Assembly (NCBI GenBank): GCA_026414565.1
Contig: JAOAIT010000059.1
Location: 1-64,000 of the forward strand
From: Verrucomicrobiia bacterium
GTDB lineage: Bacteria > Verrucomicrobiota > Verrucomicrobiia > Limisphaerales > Fontisphaeraceae
Direction: 5' to 3'
Length of the DNA: 64,000 nt
The notes below the pieces were generated by a model, which had not been told where the DNA came from, did no database searches, and worked only from the letters and a program-made list of their open reading frames with translations. Made by a program: the position numbers and the translations under genes. Shown in pieces: positions 27,660-37,267 of this stretch; within the stretch, counting starts at the first letter, position 1; the number at the start of each line of letters is the position of its first letter.

Positions 27660-28877
27660 ATGCCAGCATTCACCTACGTTGCGCGGGATCCGGCGACACA
27701 AAAGGAAACCAGGGGCACCGTGGACGCCTCAACCAAGGAAGCAGCGGTGGCGGCCCTGTTGAACCGGAATCTGTTGGTGGTGGACATCCAGGAAAAGGCG
27801 GTCAAAAAAGGCAAGGCCGCCGGCGGCAGCGTGAGTTTGCAGGACCTCGTGGTCTTCACCCGCCAGTTGGCCACCATGATTGATGCCGGCCTCGCCATCG
27901 TCCAGTCCCTCCAGGCCCTGGCCGAGCAAACCCAGAACAAGCTCATGCGCGACGTCATCAAGGACGTCACCGCGCGCGTGGAGGCGGGCGACAGCTTTTC
28001 CGAGGCCCTCGCCAAGCATCCCAAGGTCTTCAACCGGCTCTACGTCTGCATGGTGGGCGCCGGCGAGCGCGGCGGTCTGCTCGCCGAAATCCTCGGCCGC
28101 ACGGCCACCTATCTCGAAAACACCGCCCGCCTGCGCAAAAAAGTCAAATCGGCCATGATGTATCCCGCGGCCGTCACCACCATCGCCATCGGCATCACCA
28201 TCTTCCTCCTGGTCAAGGTGGTGCCCGTCTTCGGCGAAATTTACGCCGGCTTCGGTGCCAAACTCCCCGGCCCCACCCAATTTCTTATCGACCTGAGCCA
28301 TAAACTGCGCGGACCCTTTGGCCTGACTCTGCTGGGCGTCGTCATTGCCATGGTCTGGGGCTGGCTCGCCTACATCAAAACCAAGCCGGGACGCGAGTTC
28401 TGGGACCGCATCCGCATCCGCCTGCCCATCTTCGGGGTGATTGGCCACAAAATCTGCCTGAGCCGTTTCACCCGGACGCTCGCCTCCCTGATCCGCAGCG
28501 GCGTCCCCATTTTGGAAGTCCTCAACATCGTCGCCAACACCGTCGGCCATGTCGGCATGGAAAAGGCCATCCGCACCGCCGCCGCCGACATTGAAAAAGG
28601 CGAAAGCATGTCCTCCGCCTTCGCCAAACGCCCGGATTTGTTCCCTTCGATGATCATTCGCATGATGACCGCCGGCGAGCAGACCGGCAAGGTGGACAGC
28701 ATGCTGGAGCGCATCGCCAACTTTTTGGATGAGGAAGTGGAAAACACGCTCTCGGGCTTGACCTCGCTGATCGAGCCCCTCTTGATCGTGTTCCTGGGGG
28801 TAACGGTGGGCGGCATTGCCATCTGCATGTTCCTGCCCATCTTCAAGATGAGCGACATTATCAACCCGCCGCGGTAA
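27660..28877 (+). CDS. pilC: Type IV pilus / type II secretion inner-membrane platform protein
   Basis: 405 residues, the usual length of PilC/GspF. The start 'MPAFTYVARDPATQKETRGT' is typical, and the frame open further upstream has no homology. Two T2SSF domains are visible: 'LVVFTRQLATMIDAGLAIVQ' with 'LYVCMVGAGERGGLLAEIL', and 'RFTRTLASLIRSGVPILEVL' with 'MIIRMMTAGEQTGKVDSML', each followed by long hydrophobic helices. It links the assembly ATPase to the pilus in the inner membrane. The other pilus genes are not here; the next gene is an NtrC-type regulator. Confidence 0.96.
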   Translation: MPAFTYVARDPATQKETRGTVDASTKEAAVAALLNRNLLVVDIQEKAVKKGKAAGGSVSLQDLVVFTRQLATMIDAGLAIVQSLQALAEQTQNKLMRDVIKDVTARVEAGDSFSEALAKHPKVFNRLYVCMVGAGERGGLLAEILGRTATYLENTARLRKKVKSAMMYPAAVTTIAIGITIFLLVKVVPVFGEIYAGFGAKLPGPTQFLIDLSHKLRGPFGLTLLGVVIAMVWGWLAYIKTKPGREFWDRIRIRLPIFGVIGHKICLSRFTRTLASLIRSGVPILEVLNIVANTVGHVGMEKAIRTAAADIEKGESMSSAFAKRPDLFPSMIIRMMTAGEQTGKVDSMLERIANFLDEEVENTLSGLTSLIEPLLIVFLGVTVGGIAICMFLPIFKMSDIINPPR

Positions 28878-28946
28878 GCCGCGGGCAGTAAAGCCGCCCT
28901 CCCTCGCCCTGCAAGGCGGCGCGCAGATGGTGGTCCGCCAGGAGGC

Positions 28947-28963
28947 TCCCCGCCGGGCGGGGA
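28947..28963 (+). repeat. GC-rich hairpin before the NtrC-type regulator
   Basis: TCCCCGCC-G-GGCGGGGA, an 8-base perfect inverted repeat in the 116-base gap between pilC and the regulator. Strong folding is expected but there is no U-run. It could reduce read-through or protect the mRNA end. Confidence 0.35.
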
Positions 28964-28993
28964 CAACTTCGGACGCAGGGGTGGAGTAACGAC

Positions 28994-30454
28994 ATGGCAA
29001 AGGTTTTACTGGTAGATGATGAGATAACCATGGTGCAGATGGTCTCCGAGCTCCTGCGCTCGGAAGGGCACGAGGTGTTTCCCTACACCAACGGCGCCGC
29101 CGCCATGGAAGGACTGGAGGAGCACAACCCCGAGCTGGTCATCACCGACCTCTATCTCGACCGCACCCGCGCCCATGGCCTGGAAATCCTGGAAAAGGCC
29201 CGCGCCCTCAACCCCCCGGCCACCGTCATTGTCATCACCGGCTTCGGCAGCATTGAAACAGCCGTGGACGCCATGAAAAAGGGCGCCTACGACTACCTCC
29301 GCAAGCCCTTTGAGCTGGAGGAGCTGCGCCTCACCGTCCAGCGGGCCTTGTCCTACAACGATGCCATCAGCGAAAATGTTTACCTGCGCAAGCAGCTCAA
29401 GCGCGCCATCCAGTTCAACCAGATCATCGGCGCCTCCGCCGCCATGAAGGCGGTCTTCAAAACCATCGAGCGCGTCGCCGATTCCGACAGCACCGTCCTG
29501 GTCCTGGGCGAAAGCGGCACCGGCAAAGAGCTGGTGGCCCGCGCCTTGCACTACAACAGCAAGCGCCGCTTCGCCCCCTTCGTCCCCATCAATTGCAGCG
29601 CCCTCCCCGAGCACCTGCTTGAGTCCGAACTGTTTGGCCATCGCAAGGGCGCCTTCACCGGCGCCATCGCTGACAAGAAGGGACTGTTTCAAGAAGCCGA
29701 CGGCGGCACGATTCTGCTCGACGAAATCGGCTCCATGTCTGCCGTGCTCCAAAGCCGCCTCCTGCGCGTCCTGCAAGACCGCGAAGTCCGCCGCGTGGGC
29801 GATAACACCCCCATCTACGTCAACGTCCGCGTCGTCGCCGCCACCAACGAGCCGCTGGAAAAACGCATCAAGGAAAACACCTTCCGCGAGGATTTATACT
29901 ACCGCCTCAATGTCATCCCCATTGTCCTGCCCCCGCTGCGGGAACGCCGCGAGGACATCCCCCTCCTGGTGGCCCATTTCCTGGCCAACAAAGTCCACGC
30001 CCGCTCAGGCAAACCATTCCAGCTCACCCGCCAGGCCATGGATGCCCTCATCAACCATTCCTGGCCCGGCAATGTGCGCGAACTGGAAAACGCCATCCAG
30101 CGCGCCTGCGCCCTCAGCGAAACCGAGGTGATTCACGTCAGCGATTTGCCCTCCCACCTGGCCCCACCCCAACTGGCCGAACAGGACAAAGGCGAAGTGG
30201 CCCGCCTCCCCGAGCCGGCCACCAATGCCCCGGAGCTGTTCCCGCCCTCCCCCGTCGGCGTCGCGCCCACCCTCAAAAGCCCGGAAATCCCGGCCGACCG
30301 CCCCATTGTGCCACTCAAAAACTTTCTGCGGGATCAGGAGCTGGCTTACCTCAATCGCGTCCTCGCCCAGGTGAATGGCGACAAGGAAAAGGCCGCGGAA
30401 ATCCTCGGCATCAGCCTCGCCACCCTGTACCGCAAACTGGCCGGCGAAACCTGA
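28994..30454 (+). CDS. Sigma-54-dependent response regulator (NtrC/PilR type)
   Basis: 486 residues. The receiver domain (residues 4-115) has 'VLLVDDE' and the phospho-acceptor Asp52 in 'VITDLYLD'. The AAA+ domain has Walker A 'GESGTGKELVA', the sigma-54 contact loop 'GAFTGA', Walker B 'GGTILLDEIGSM' and 'RLNVIPIVLPPLRERREDIP'. After a Pro-rich linker the Fis-type helix-turn-helix 'KEKAAEILGISLATLYRKL' ends the protein. It activates sigma-54 promoters when phosphorylated. Directly after pilC, so a PilR-like role is inferred; no sensor kinase is adjacent. 'GGAG' upstream of the ATG is the ribosome binding site. Confidence 0.95.
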   Translation: MAKVLLVDDEITMVQMVSELLRSEGHEVFPYTNGAAAMEGLEEHNPELVITDLYLDRTRAHGLEILEKARALNPPATVIVITGFGSIETAVDAMKKGAYDYLRKPFELEELRLTVQRALSYNDAISENVYLRKQLKRAIQFNQIIGASAAMKAVFKTIERVADSDSTVLVLGESGTGKELVARALHYNSKRRFAPFVPINCSALPEHLLESELFGHRKGAFTGAIADKKGLFQEADGGTILLDEIGSMSAVLQSRLLRVLQDREVRRVGDNTPIYVNVRVVAATNEPLEKRIKENTFREDLYYRLNVIPIVLPPLRERREDIPLLVAHFLANKVHARSGKPFQLTRQAMDALINHSWPGNVRELENAIQRACALSETEVIHVSDLPSHLAPPQLAEQDKGEVARLPEPATNAPELFPPSPVGVAPTLKSPEIPADRPIVPLKNFLRDQELAYLNRVLAQVNGDKEKAAEILGISLATLYRKLAGET

Positions 30455-30503
30455 GCACCTCCCCTCCCCCGCGCCCGCGCAGCTCCTCAATCAGCCGCTC
30501 GCG

Positions 30504-31079
30504 TTACCCCGCAACTTTGCTTTCCGGGCGTGCCTCCACCAATTGATCCGCCAGCAAGTCCCAATAACTGGGCTCCGTTTTGCCCGCGTTGGGACTCTGG
30601 TAAACCAAAACGTGGCACGGCGCCCGTTGGGTGACATGGTGGGTCACCCCCGCATCCCAGAGCCGCGCCAGCCAACTGCGCTTATGCGGACTGAGGATGA
30701 TCGCCTGGCAATCCAGCGATTCAGCGGCAGTAATAATCTCCCGCGCAGGCTTGCCCCGCTGGACAAGGACCCGCACCGGCACGTGCGAGGGAACCATCAA
30801 CCCGGCCAGGTGCGCCAGGCGCCGCGAAGCCATCTCCCCCACCTCATCCAAACCATAAAATAAATTGCGATCATCCACCCCCCGCACGCAATCCACCACA
30901 TGCAACACCACCAGACTCGCGCCAGATTCCGCGGCCACCCGCGCCGCGTATTTCAGCGCATCCACCGAGGCCGGCGTGAAATCCACCGGCACAAGAATGC
31001 GCTGCCAGCCCAACGCCAGTTGCTGCTGGGCGCACCTCTCAGAGACCGGGGCCGCAGGGGTGTGGAGGTTCTTCGTCAT
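30504..31079 (-). CDS. Universal stress protein (UspA family)
   Basis: 191 residues from ATG 31079; the frame extends to 31142. The single Usp domain begins 'RILVPVDFTPASVDALKYAA' and includes 'ASLVVLHVVDCV' and 'CQAIILSPHKRSWLARLWD'. The usual ATP-binding G-2x-G-9x-G-S/T motif near the end is not preserved ('ILSPHKRSW...GVTHHVTQRA'), so it may be a non-ATP-binding member. Roles in stress survival are general and not specific. Solitary between the NtrC gene (convergent) and the protease gene. Confidence 0.88.
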   Translation of the reverse strand: MTKNLHTPAAPVSERCAQQQLALGWQRILVPVDFTPASVDALKYAARVAAESGASLVVLHVVDCVRGVDDRNLFYGLDEVGEMASRRLAHLAGLMVPSHVPVRVLVQRGKPAREIITAAESLDCQAIILSPHKRSWLARLWDAGVTHHVTQRAPCHVLVYQSPNAGKTEPSYWDLLADQLVEARPESKVAG

Positions 31080-31174
31080 AGCCAGTTTAATATAATGACC
31101 CGTCCATGACGAATCGAAGGCATTTGTGTGACTTTTTGGCAACTAACCCGCGGCCTTCCGGACCTCCCAAAACC

Positions 31175-32224
31175 CTAGGGCCTTTGCCACACCACCGTTT
31201 CCGCGCATTCCAGGGTCAAAACAAAGTTCTGGGTGGTCTGATTCGATGGCCGCCACGCCCGCAGCGAGAGCGTCTGTCCGGGCTCCCGGCTTCTCAAGTA
31301 GCGCAACAAATCAGGAATGCGGAACAAGGGGCGTTCATCCACCGCCAGCAGGTAATCCCGCACCTGCACCCCGGCGCGGGCCGCGGGGCCGTTGGTGCGC
31401 AAAACACTGACCACCAGGCCGGTGCTTTGCGGCGGAAGTTGTTTCAGGTAGCCGGGATCCATCTCCCACGGCTGATCCACCCCCAATCCGGCATCCGGCG
31501 TGGCCGCGTCTCGCCGGGTCTTAAGCAGGGCTTGCACCGCCTCCACCGACGACAAATACGCCATGCCCATCGGCCGGTTTTCCAGGGACAGCGAACCAGA
31601 TTGCACCCCCACCACCCGCCCACGTGCATCCAGCCACGGCCCCCCGGAAGTGCCGCCTTGCATCATCGCCGCCAGATAAATCACTTCCACATAGCCCAGC
31701 CGCGGGCCATAAAACTCAAAACCCGGTTGGTCCTTCGCCACCGTGCCCGGCTGCCATAACCCCTGCCGAAAGATGGGCGCCCCGAGTTGCATCAATTCCT
31801 CCCCCACCACGGGGCGGCGCGCGGCCAGCGGCAAATAAGGAGCCTGACGCAACGGCGGCACCGTCTGCAACAGGGCCACATCGTGCCCCACGTCCCGCGC
31901 CACCAGCACGCAGCCCAAACGTCCCAACCTGGGCGAAAGGACCTCCACCGTGGCGTTGGAGCGGGTGAACAAATGGGCGGCAGTCACCACCGTCCCCGTC
32001 GCATTCACAAAAAATCCACTGCCATTATGCCGCCCATCAAGCAGCACTTCCACGCTGGCCTCCACGGCCCGTTGGTAAAGCGTCTGCCGCGAGGCGCCGG
32101 CCGCCTCCTGACTCGCCAACAAACCCAGCAGCAGGAGAAAAGCCGGCAACCCAGCTCCCACCATCCGCCGGACCACCCCCTTCCGCGCCGCCACAAACCC
32201 GAAAACCTCAACCACAGATTGCAT
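31175..32224 (-). CDS. Exported trypsin-like serine protease with PDZ domain
   Basis: 349 residues with a signal/anchor segment ('LPAFLLLLGLLASQEAAGA', residues 26-44). The chymotrypsin-fold protease has its full triad: His84 in 'VVTAAHLF', Asp115 in 'VGHDVALLQ' and Ser193 in 'QGGTSGGPWLDA'. Residues about 265-345 form a PDZ domain ('STGLVVSVLRTNGPAARAGV'). It is a DegP/HtrA-like periplasmic quality-control protease but is short, with one PDZ. It precedes the glycosidase and PQQ-like genes on the same strand, with 12 bases to the next gene. Confidence 0.92.
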   Translation of the reverse strand: MQSVVEVFGFVAARKGVVRRMVGAGLPAFLLLLGLLASQEAAGASRQTLYQRAVEASVEVLLDGRHNGSGFFVNATGTVVTAAHLFTRSNATVEVLSPRLGRLGCVLVARDVGHDVALLQTVPPLRQAPYLPLAARRPVVGEELMQLGAPIFRQGLWQPGTVAKDQPGFEFYGPRLGYVEVIYLAAMMQGGTSGGPWLDARGRVVGVQSGSLSLENRPMGMAYLSSVEAVQALLKTRRDAATPDAGLGVDQPWEMDPGYLKQLPPQSTGLVVSVLRTNGPAARAGVQVRDYLLAVDERPLFRIPDLLRYLRSREPGQTLSLRAWRPSNQTTQNFVLTLECAETVVWQRP

Positions 32225-32236
32225 CAGCCCTCTACC

Positions 32237-33673
32237 TTATTGAACCTGCCCCGGCGGCGTATAATTCTTTGCGGCATCGTCCAGCACCAGCACCCAGTCC
32301 AGCACCTCGCCCACATCGGGCGGGGTAAAAGTGCGCTCGCCGGTGTTGGGAAATTCGCCAATGCGTTGCGCGGCGCCCGTCCGCGGATTGAACCACCAGG
32401 CCCGCACCGTGGAACCACTAATTTTGCTCATCCGCACCTTGAAGGCGCGCCCCAGCGGGGCATACACCATGGCGTAGGAACCCCCGCTGTCCCGCGTGGC
32501 CACAAAACGATACCGCCCGGCCCCCGGCACCGAAGTGGGCACCCGGTCTGTGACAATAACGTCATTGTCCGGTATCCGCGTCAAATAGGGACGCGAAAGT
32601 ATCAGGTTTTTGCCGTGTTGCATCTGCCCGGCGCCGGGCTGCTGAATCGCCTCGCTCCAGGGCATCAGGGGATTGTTGATCGGCTGGCGGTTGGTGGCCC
32701 ACATCTGCCACACTGAATGATGCCCGTAGGTGTGCCCACACGCGCCGGAGAAAACATCCCAGTAAAACGGACGCCGGACATCCGCCGCCGTGGAGTGCCC
32801 CTGTTTGTCCGCCGCGAAATTGATCGGGTGATCTTCGTAAACCGGCTCCCCGTCAATCACCGGCTTGATCGGGGTTCGGTTGTAATCGGCCAGGGTTTGA
32901 TCATACCGCCCCGTATATTCCACCGCATGCCCGTTCTGGCGCATGTTGAAATCCAGCCATTCCTCCTGATGAAACCATTGCGACGACCCCGCCCCACCGG
33001 GAGGGTGGAAGGTTATCAAATGCGCCCCCTGATCCCCCTGCCGCAACCCACGCGCCATGGCCCGCACAATGGCGCGGTGATCGTCGTTCTCCACCGGGCG
33101 ATCCCCCCCGAGAATCCAAATGATGCCGTGATTGCGGTACCGCCGGCCCACCCATTCCCCGTAGGCCGCCGCCGTCTCAGGCGTGAACTGAAGTCCGCCC
33201 ACCCCCCATTTCTTGTTCCATTTATCGCCCCACGTCGGAAGAAATCCTATGTACAACCCCAGGCTGTTGGCCTTGTTGACGATGTAATCCACATGATCCC
33301 AATAATCATTGTTGGGGCCGTCCTTGACATCCGGACGGTTTGGATCGTTTTCCAACAGCGGCCGGTGACCGTAGGCATTCGGCGCGTTCAACCCATCCAG
33401 CTCCGCCAACGCCACCGCTTGAATGACGTTGAATCCCTTCTTCGCCCGATCTTCCAAATACCGGTCCGCCTCCTCGCGCGTTAAGCGATGAAACAACTCC
33501 CACGCAGTATCGCCCAGGTAAAAAAACGGCCTCCCGTCCGCCGTCACCAGAAAACGGCGATTCTCACTAACTTTAATTTGAGGAAGTGCTGCGGCCGTTG
33601 CGGAGCCGGCGATCACAGCCATCATGGCCAACACCAGACCAAGCAGGCTTTTCCAATGGGGTTTATGTATCAT
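32237..33673 (-). CDS. Exported apiosidase-like glycoside hydrolase (DUF4038 / collagen-binding C-terminal)
   Basis: About 478 residues from ATG 33673 (GTG 33697 is an alternative); an AGGAGG ribosome site lies unusually close, two bases before the ATG. A signal peptide ends near 'ATAAALPQ'. The DUF4038 TIM barrel has '[20 protein letters not shown]', '[15 protein letters not shown]', '[17 protein letters not shown]' and '[13 protein letters not shown]', where the Asp and Glu residues sit in active-site strands. The last 100 residues match the partner 'putative collagen-binding' beta-sandwich ('[18 protein letters not shown]'). Related enzymes release apiose from pectin side chains (GH140); that substrate is inferred. 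Confidence 0.88.
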   Translation of the reverse strand: MIHKPHWKSLLGLVLAMMAVIAGSATAAALPQIKVSENRRFLVTADGRPFFYLGDTAWELFHRLTREEADRYLEDRAKKGFNVIQAVALAELDGLNAPNAYGHRPLLENDPNRPDVKDGPNNDYWDHVDYIVNKANSLGLYIGFLPTWGDKWNKKWGVGGLQFTPETAAAYGEWVGRRYRNHGIIWILGGDRPVENDDHRAIVRAMARGLRQGDQGAHLITFHPPGGAGSSQWFHQEEWLDFNMRQNGHAVEYTGRYDQTLADYNRTPIKPVIDGEPVYEDHPINFAADKQGHSTAADVRRPFYWDVFSGACGHTYGHHSVWQMWATNRQPINNPLMPWSEAIQQPGAGQMQHGKNLILSRPYLTRIPDNDVIVTDRVPTSVPGAGRYRFVATRDSGGSYAMVYAPLGRAFKVRMSKISGSTVRAWWFNPRTGAAQRIGEFPNTGERTFTPPDVGEVLDWVLVLDDAAKNYTPPGQVQ

Positions 33674-33809
33674 ACCCTCCTGATTAAATAAAAACACGCT
33701 CCCTGTCGAGCTTTACCCTGCTTCTTCGCCACGGAAGAACGTTCAGATTCCGGCAGCCACGGCCGGTGCTTGGCCCTTCAGCCCAACCGTAAAACCTCCC
33801 TGCCGCCCG

Positions 33810-35204
33810 TTATCTGGCCCGAACATCCAGGCAGGCCATCTTATAAAGATCCCGCAAAACGAGTCGGCCATTCACCAACGCCAGCGGCCCCCACGCATCC
33901 GGCCCTTCCAGAACCTTCGCGCGCGCCAGCGGCTTGTAACCGGTGGTGCTCGCCTCGGCCAGGGTCAGCGTGCCATTGTCATCCAGCAGGAAAATCAAAT
34001 CCTGCGCAATCAGGTACGGCCCCTTGCCAAAGCGATTGGCCGCCCCGCTTTGCCAGACTATTTTGCCATTGAGATCCAGACAAACAAGCTGCCCATCGGG
34101 ACGCACCCCAAAAATATGCCCCCGGTACAGGATGGGCGTGTGTTGCTCAGCCCCGAATGTCTTGGCCTCCAGCCGAAAGAGCGTTTCCCCCACCACCCGG
34201 CCCCCCTGCTCGCGCAACTGAACCATCATCGCGCCCGCGTTATATCCGCCGCTGAAAAACAGCCGATCTTCGCCAATCACCAGCGGCATGGCAATGTTGG
34301 CAATGGTGATTTTCCACGCATTCGTTTCCCACAGAATTTCGCCGGTGCCATCCGCCACCAGCGCCACCCCCCCGCTGGCACAGTAGGCGAACATCCGCCG
34401 GCCTTTGAACGTCAACGGCGCAATCGAAGAATGCGTCATCTGCCACCGGTTGGGGTTGGGCGAGCGCCACACAATCTGGCCGCTCAGACAGTCCACCGCC
34501 ACCACCAGCGCACTGCCCCCCGTCCCCAGAATCAGCTTGTCATTCTCCACATAAGGACATTGCCCGGCGTACCACGGCGGCACCTCGGTGCCAAACTCGC
34601 GCGGCAGATTCATCTGCCACTTTAACTCGCCAGTCAGCGGATCCACGCAGATCACCTGGCACTTGGGGCCAATCGCCACCACGTATTTCTCCGTAACCGC
34701 CGGTATGGTGCGGCTCATGCCGTGATCCCGCTTGGTCTTGCTGGGATAGGTGTAACGCCAGATTTCTCGTCCATCGCCCAGCGACAGGCAGCGCAGCGCG
34801 TCAGATTCACTGGCCCGATCGTAATCCATGACATACACGCGCCCGTTCCAAATGGCGGCGGCGGCAAAACCCTCCCCCACGTCAATCTTCCACAGCACCG
34901 GCGGCCCGTTCTCCGGCCAGGAACGGGCCAGCGGCGTGGGATCAGTGCAAATATTATCCCATTGCGGCCCACGAAATCGGGGCCACGCCCCGGGTATGTC
35001 CGCAGGCTGGCCCGGCCCTGTCAGCAGTTTCCCCTCCCACTTGGACGCGGCGGCCTTGGCCGCAGCCTCCGTGCCATCCTGACCCGGCAGGCGCGCGGTG
35101 ACCGGCACCGACGGCCCAAACGCCCATAGCAGCAGGGCCAGCGCCGCGGCCACGGCCATCCCGGCCGGCAGAAACTTGGCTAAACTGCCTTCTGTCATGC
35201 TCAT
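33810..35204 (-). CDS. Exported PQQ-like beta-propeller protein
   Basis: 464 residues from ATG 35204 (35198 is also possible). An N-terminal hydrophobic anchor ('AGMAVAAALALLLWAFG') is followed by an eight-blade-type propeller: 'WPRFRGPQWDNICTDPTPLA', 'YVMDYDRASESDALRCLSL', 'GELKWQMNLPREF', 'CLSGQIVWRSP' and 'LNGKIVWQSG'. The repeated W-x-x-x and G-x-I-x-W elements match the PQQ-binding-like/outer membrane lipoprotein propeller group. PQQ binding itself is not shown. It acts in the envelope. The very close promoter suggests a nearly leaderless transcript. Confidence 0.88.
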   Translation of the reverse strand: MSMTEGSLAKFLPAGMAVAAALALLLWAFGPSVPVTARLPGQDGTEAAAKAAASKWEGKLLTGPGQPADIPGAWPRFRGPQWDNICTDPTPLARSWPENGPPVLWKIDVGEGFAAAAIWNGRVYVMDYDRASESDALRCLSLGDGREIWRYTYPSKTKRDHGMSRTIPAVTEKYVVAIGPKCQVICVDPLTGELKWQMNLPREFGTEVPPWYAGQCPYVENDKLILGTGGSALVVAVDCLSGQIVWRSPNPNRWQMTHSSIAPLTFKGRRMFAYCASGGVALVADGTGEILWETNAWKITIANIAMPLVIGEDRLFFSGGYNAGAMMVQLREQGGRVVGETLFRLEAKTFGAEQHTPILYRGHIFGVRPDGQLVCLDLNGKIVWQSGAANRFGKGPYLIAQDLIFLLDDNGTLTLAEASTTGYKPLARAKVLEGPDAWGPLALVNGRLVLRDLYKMACLDVRAR

Positions 35205-35214
35205 CCCAACGTAG

Positions 35215-35245
35215 ATTATACGCCGCACAAACGGTTGTCATTCAA
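35215..35245 (-). promoter_or_regulatory. Promoter of the PQQ-like propeller gene with perfect TATAAT
   Basis: Minus strand TTGAAT (35240-35245), 19-base spacer, TATAAT (35215-35220). The predicted transcript start falls only 3-10 bases from the candidate ATGs, so the mRNA would be leaderless or nearly so. The frame upstream of 35215 is then not translated. Confidence 0.45.
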
Positions 35246-35302
35246 TTTAAGACGACCGGCTTTGCGCTTTCCAACCAGGCCCGCGATTGATAGAAAAGGC
35301 CC

Positions 35303-36118
35303 ATGATCGCCAACTTGAAAGTGGGTTTCCTCGGCGCCGGCAAAATGGCCACCGCCCTGGCGCGCGGCTTTGTGCGGGCAGGGCTGGTCGAATCAGATGC
35401 CGTCACGGCCAGCGATGTCTCGCCGGCCGCGCGGGCGGCCTTTGTGCGCGACGCCGGCGGTCAGGCGCTGGAAACCAATGCCGCCGTGGCCCGGCTTGCC
35501 GATGTCCTGTTCATCGCGGTGAAGCCCCCCCAGGTGCCGCTGGTGCTCCAGGAAATCTCCCCCCATTTGGGCCGCAATCACCTGGTGGTTTCCATTGCCG
35601 CAGGCATCCCGCTCGCCCGCTTGCAGGAGGCCCTGCCGCCGGGAACACGGGTGGTGCGCGTCATGCCGAACACCCCGGCAATCGTGGGCGCCGCCGCCAG
35701 CGCCTATGCCTTGGGCCCACACGCCACGCCAGCCGATGCGGAGCTGGTGCAAAACCTCCTGGCCGCCCTCGGCTTCGCCTGTCAGCTCCCCGAACACTTG
35801 CTGGATGCGGTCACCGGCCTGAGCGGCAGCGGGCCGGCTTATGTATATCTGGTCATTGAAGCCCTGAGTGACGGAGGCGTCGCGGCAGGGCTGCCCCGCG
35901 ACATCGCCACCCGCCTGGCGGCCCAGACCGTCCTGGGCGCCGCCCGCATGGTCATGGAGACAGCACAGCACCCGGGTGCCCTCAAGGACCAGGTGACCAG
36001 TCCCGGCGGCACCACCATCGAAGGCCTTCACGAATTGGAGAAAGCCGCCGTCCGCGCCGCGTTCATCAATGCCGTGCGCGCGGCCACCGAAAAAAGCCGC
36101 AAATTGGGGAGCCAATGA
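35303..36118 (+). CDS. proC: Pyrroline-5-carboxylate reductase
   Basis: 271 residues, the usual length. It reduces pyrroline-5-carboxylate to proline with NAD(P)H. The Rossmann start 'VGFLGAGKMATALARGF' and the C-terminal ProC signature 'LKDQVTSPGGTTIEGLHELE' are present, along with 'LSGSGPAYVYLVIEAL'. An AAAAGG ribosome site precedes the ATG. Its stop overlaps the next gene (ATGA), so the two are translationally coupled. Confidence 0.97.
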   Translation: MIANLKVGFLGAGKMATALARGFVRAGLVESDAVTASDVSPAARAAFVRDAGGQALETNAAVARLADVLFIAVKPPQVPLVLQEISPHLGRNHLVVSIAAGIPLARLQEALPPGTRVVRVMPNTPAIVGAAASAYALGPHATPADAELVQNLLAALGFACQLPEHLLDAVTGLSGSGPAYVYLVIEALSDGGVAAGLPRDIATRLAAQTVLGAARMVMETAQHPGALKDQVTSPGGTTIEGLHELEKAAVRAAFINAVRAATEKSRKLGSQ

Positions 36119-37257
36119 AATCACCGGAAACCGCCCTGTCTGGTCCGGGACGGCTCTTTTGGCGGAGCCTGACTGCGCTGGTCAGCGGCCTGGCGCTGAT
36201 GGTCTGGTATTTCATCATCGTCCAGGCCGCCGGGGTGGTGGGCAGCTTGTCCAACGTCCTGCTCCCGCTGGCCCTGGCGGCCATTCTGGCCTGTCTCCTG
36301 GACCCTGTGGTCACGGCCTTGCAAAACCGGCTCAGGATTCCCCGCTCCCGCGCCATCTTGCTCGTGTTTTTCCTCGCCGTCATGCTGGTCCTCATTCTCC
36401 TGGCCACGGTGATCCCCCAACTGATCTATGAAATCATGCATCTGGTGGACACCCTCCCAGCCACCATCGAAAAATTCCGGCTCCGCCTGGATGAACTGCT
36501 CAAAAACACCGCCGCCGGCGTAAAATTGCAGGCCCTTTGGAGTGCGGAATTGGAGGGCCGCGTGAAGGAAGCATTGCCTGCCGTCACCACCTGGCTGCTC
36601 CAGCAGGTGGCCAAGGCCGCCGGCTGGCTGGGATTCCTCGCCGGTCTGGCGCTGGTGCCCGTGTACTTGTTCTATTTCCTGTTGGAAAAAAGCCAGATCG
36701 TGGCACGCTGGCAGGACTACCTCCCACTGACCGAATCCCGCATCAAGGAAGAAGTAGTCTATGTGCTGCGGGCCTTCAACGACTGCCTGGTCGCCTTTTT
36801 CCGCGGCCAGGTCCTGGTGGCGCTGTGCATGGGGGCCATGCTCACCGCCGGTTACCTGGCGCTGGGCCTGAATTATGCCCTCCTCCTGGGCGCGCTGGCG
36901 GCCCTCCTCGGCATCATCCCCTACTTGGGTTACATCATCAGCGTGGGCCTGGCCTTGATCATCGCCGTGGTCCAATTTGGTGACTGGTGGCATCCCGCCC
37001 TCCTGCTGGCCATTTTTGCCGCCGCCCAGGCCTTCGAAAGTCTCTACATCTCGCCCAAAATCATCGGCGATCGCGTCGGCCTCCATCCGGTGGTGGTCAT
37101 CGTCGCCATCCTGGCCGGCACCACCCTCATGGGGGGCGTCATCGGCGGGTTGCTGGCCATCCCCCTGGCCGCCGCCTTGCGGGCCATCCTGGCGCGTTAC
37201 GTCTGGAAACGCCAGCAATCCAGCCCCAACCCCGCCGCCACATCATCCCCTGCCTGA
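36115..37257 (+). CDS. AI-2E (PerM) family exporter-like membrane protein
   Basis: 380 residues with about eight hydrophobic segments. Family marks are the N-terminal 'ALAAILACLLDPVVTALQNR', the mid-protein soluble loop 'LDELLKNTAAGVKLQ', 'PVYLFYFLLEKSQIV', 'LGIIPYLGYIISVGLALI' and the closing 'KIIGDRVGLHPVVVIVAIL' region. Members move autoinducer-2, permease cargo or sodium; which one cannot be told. The ATGA overlap couples it to proC, though the link is probably only operonic. The polX gene begins 11 bases after it. Confidence 0.93.
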   Translation: MKSPETALSGPGRLFWRSLTALVSGLALMVWYFIIVQAAGVVGSLSNVLLPLALAAILACLLDPVVTALQNRLRIPRSRAILLVFFLAVMLVLILLATVIPQLIYEIMHLVDTLPATIEKFRLRLDELLKNTAAGVKLQALWSAELEGRVKEALPAVTTWLLQQVAKAAGWLGFLAGLALVPVYLFYFLLEKSQIVARWQDYLPLTESRIKEEVVYVLRAFNDCLVAFFRGQVLVALCMGAMLTAGYLALGLNYALLLGALAALLGIIPYLGYIISVGLALIIAVVQFGDWWHPALLLAIFAAAQAFESLYISPKIIGDRVGLHPVVVIVAILAGTTLMGGVIGGLLAIPLAAALRAILARYVWKRQQSSPNPAATSSPA

Positions 37258-37267
37258 ACCACAGCCT

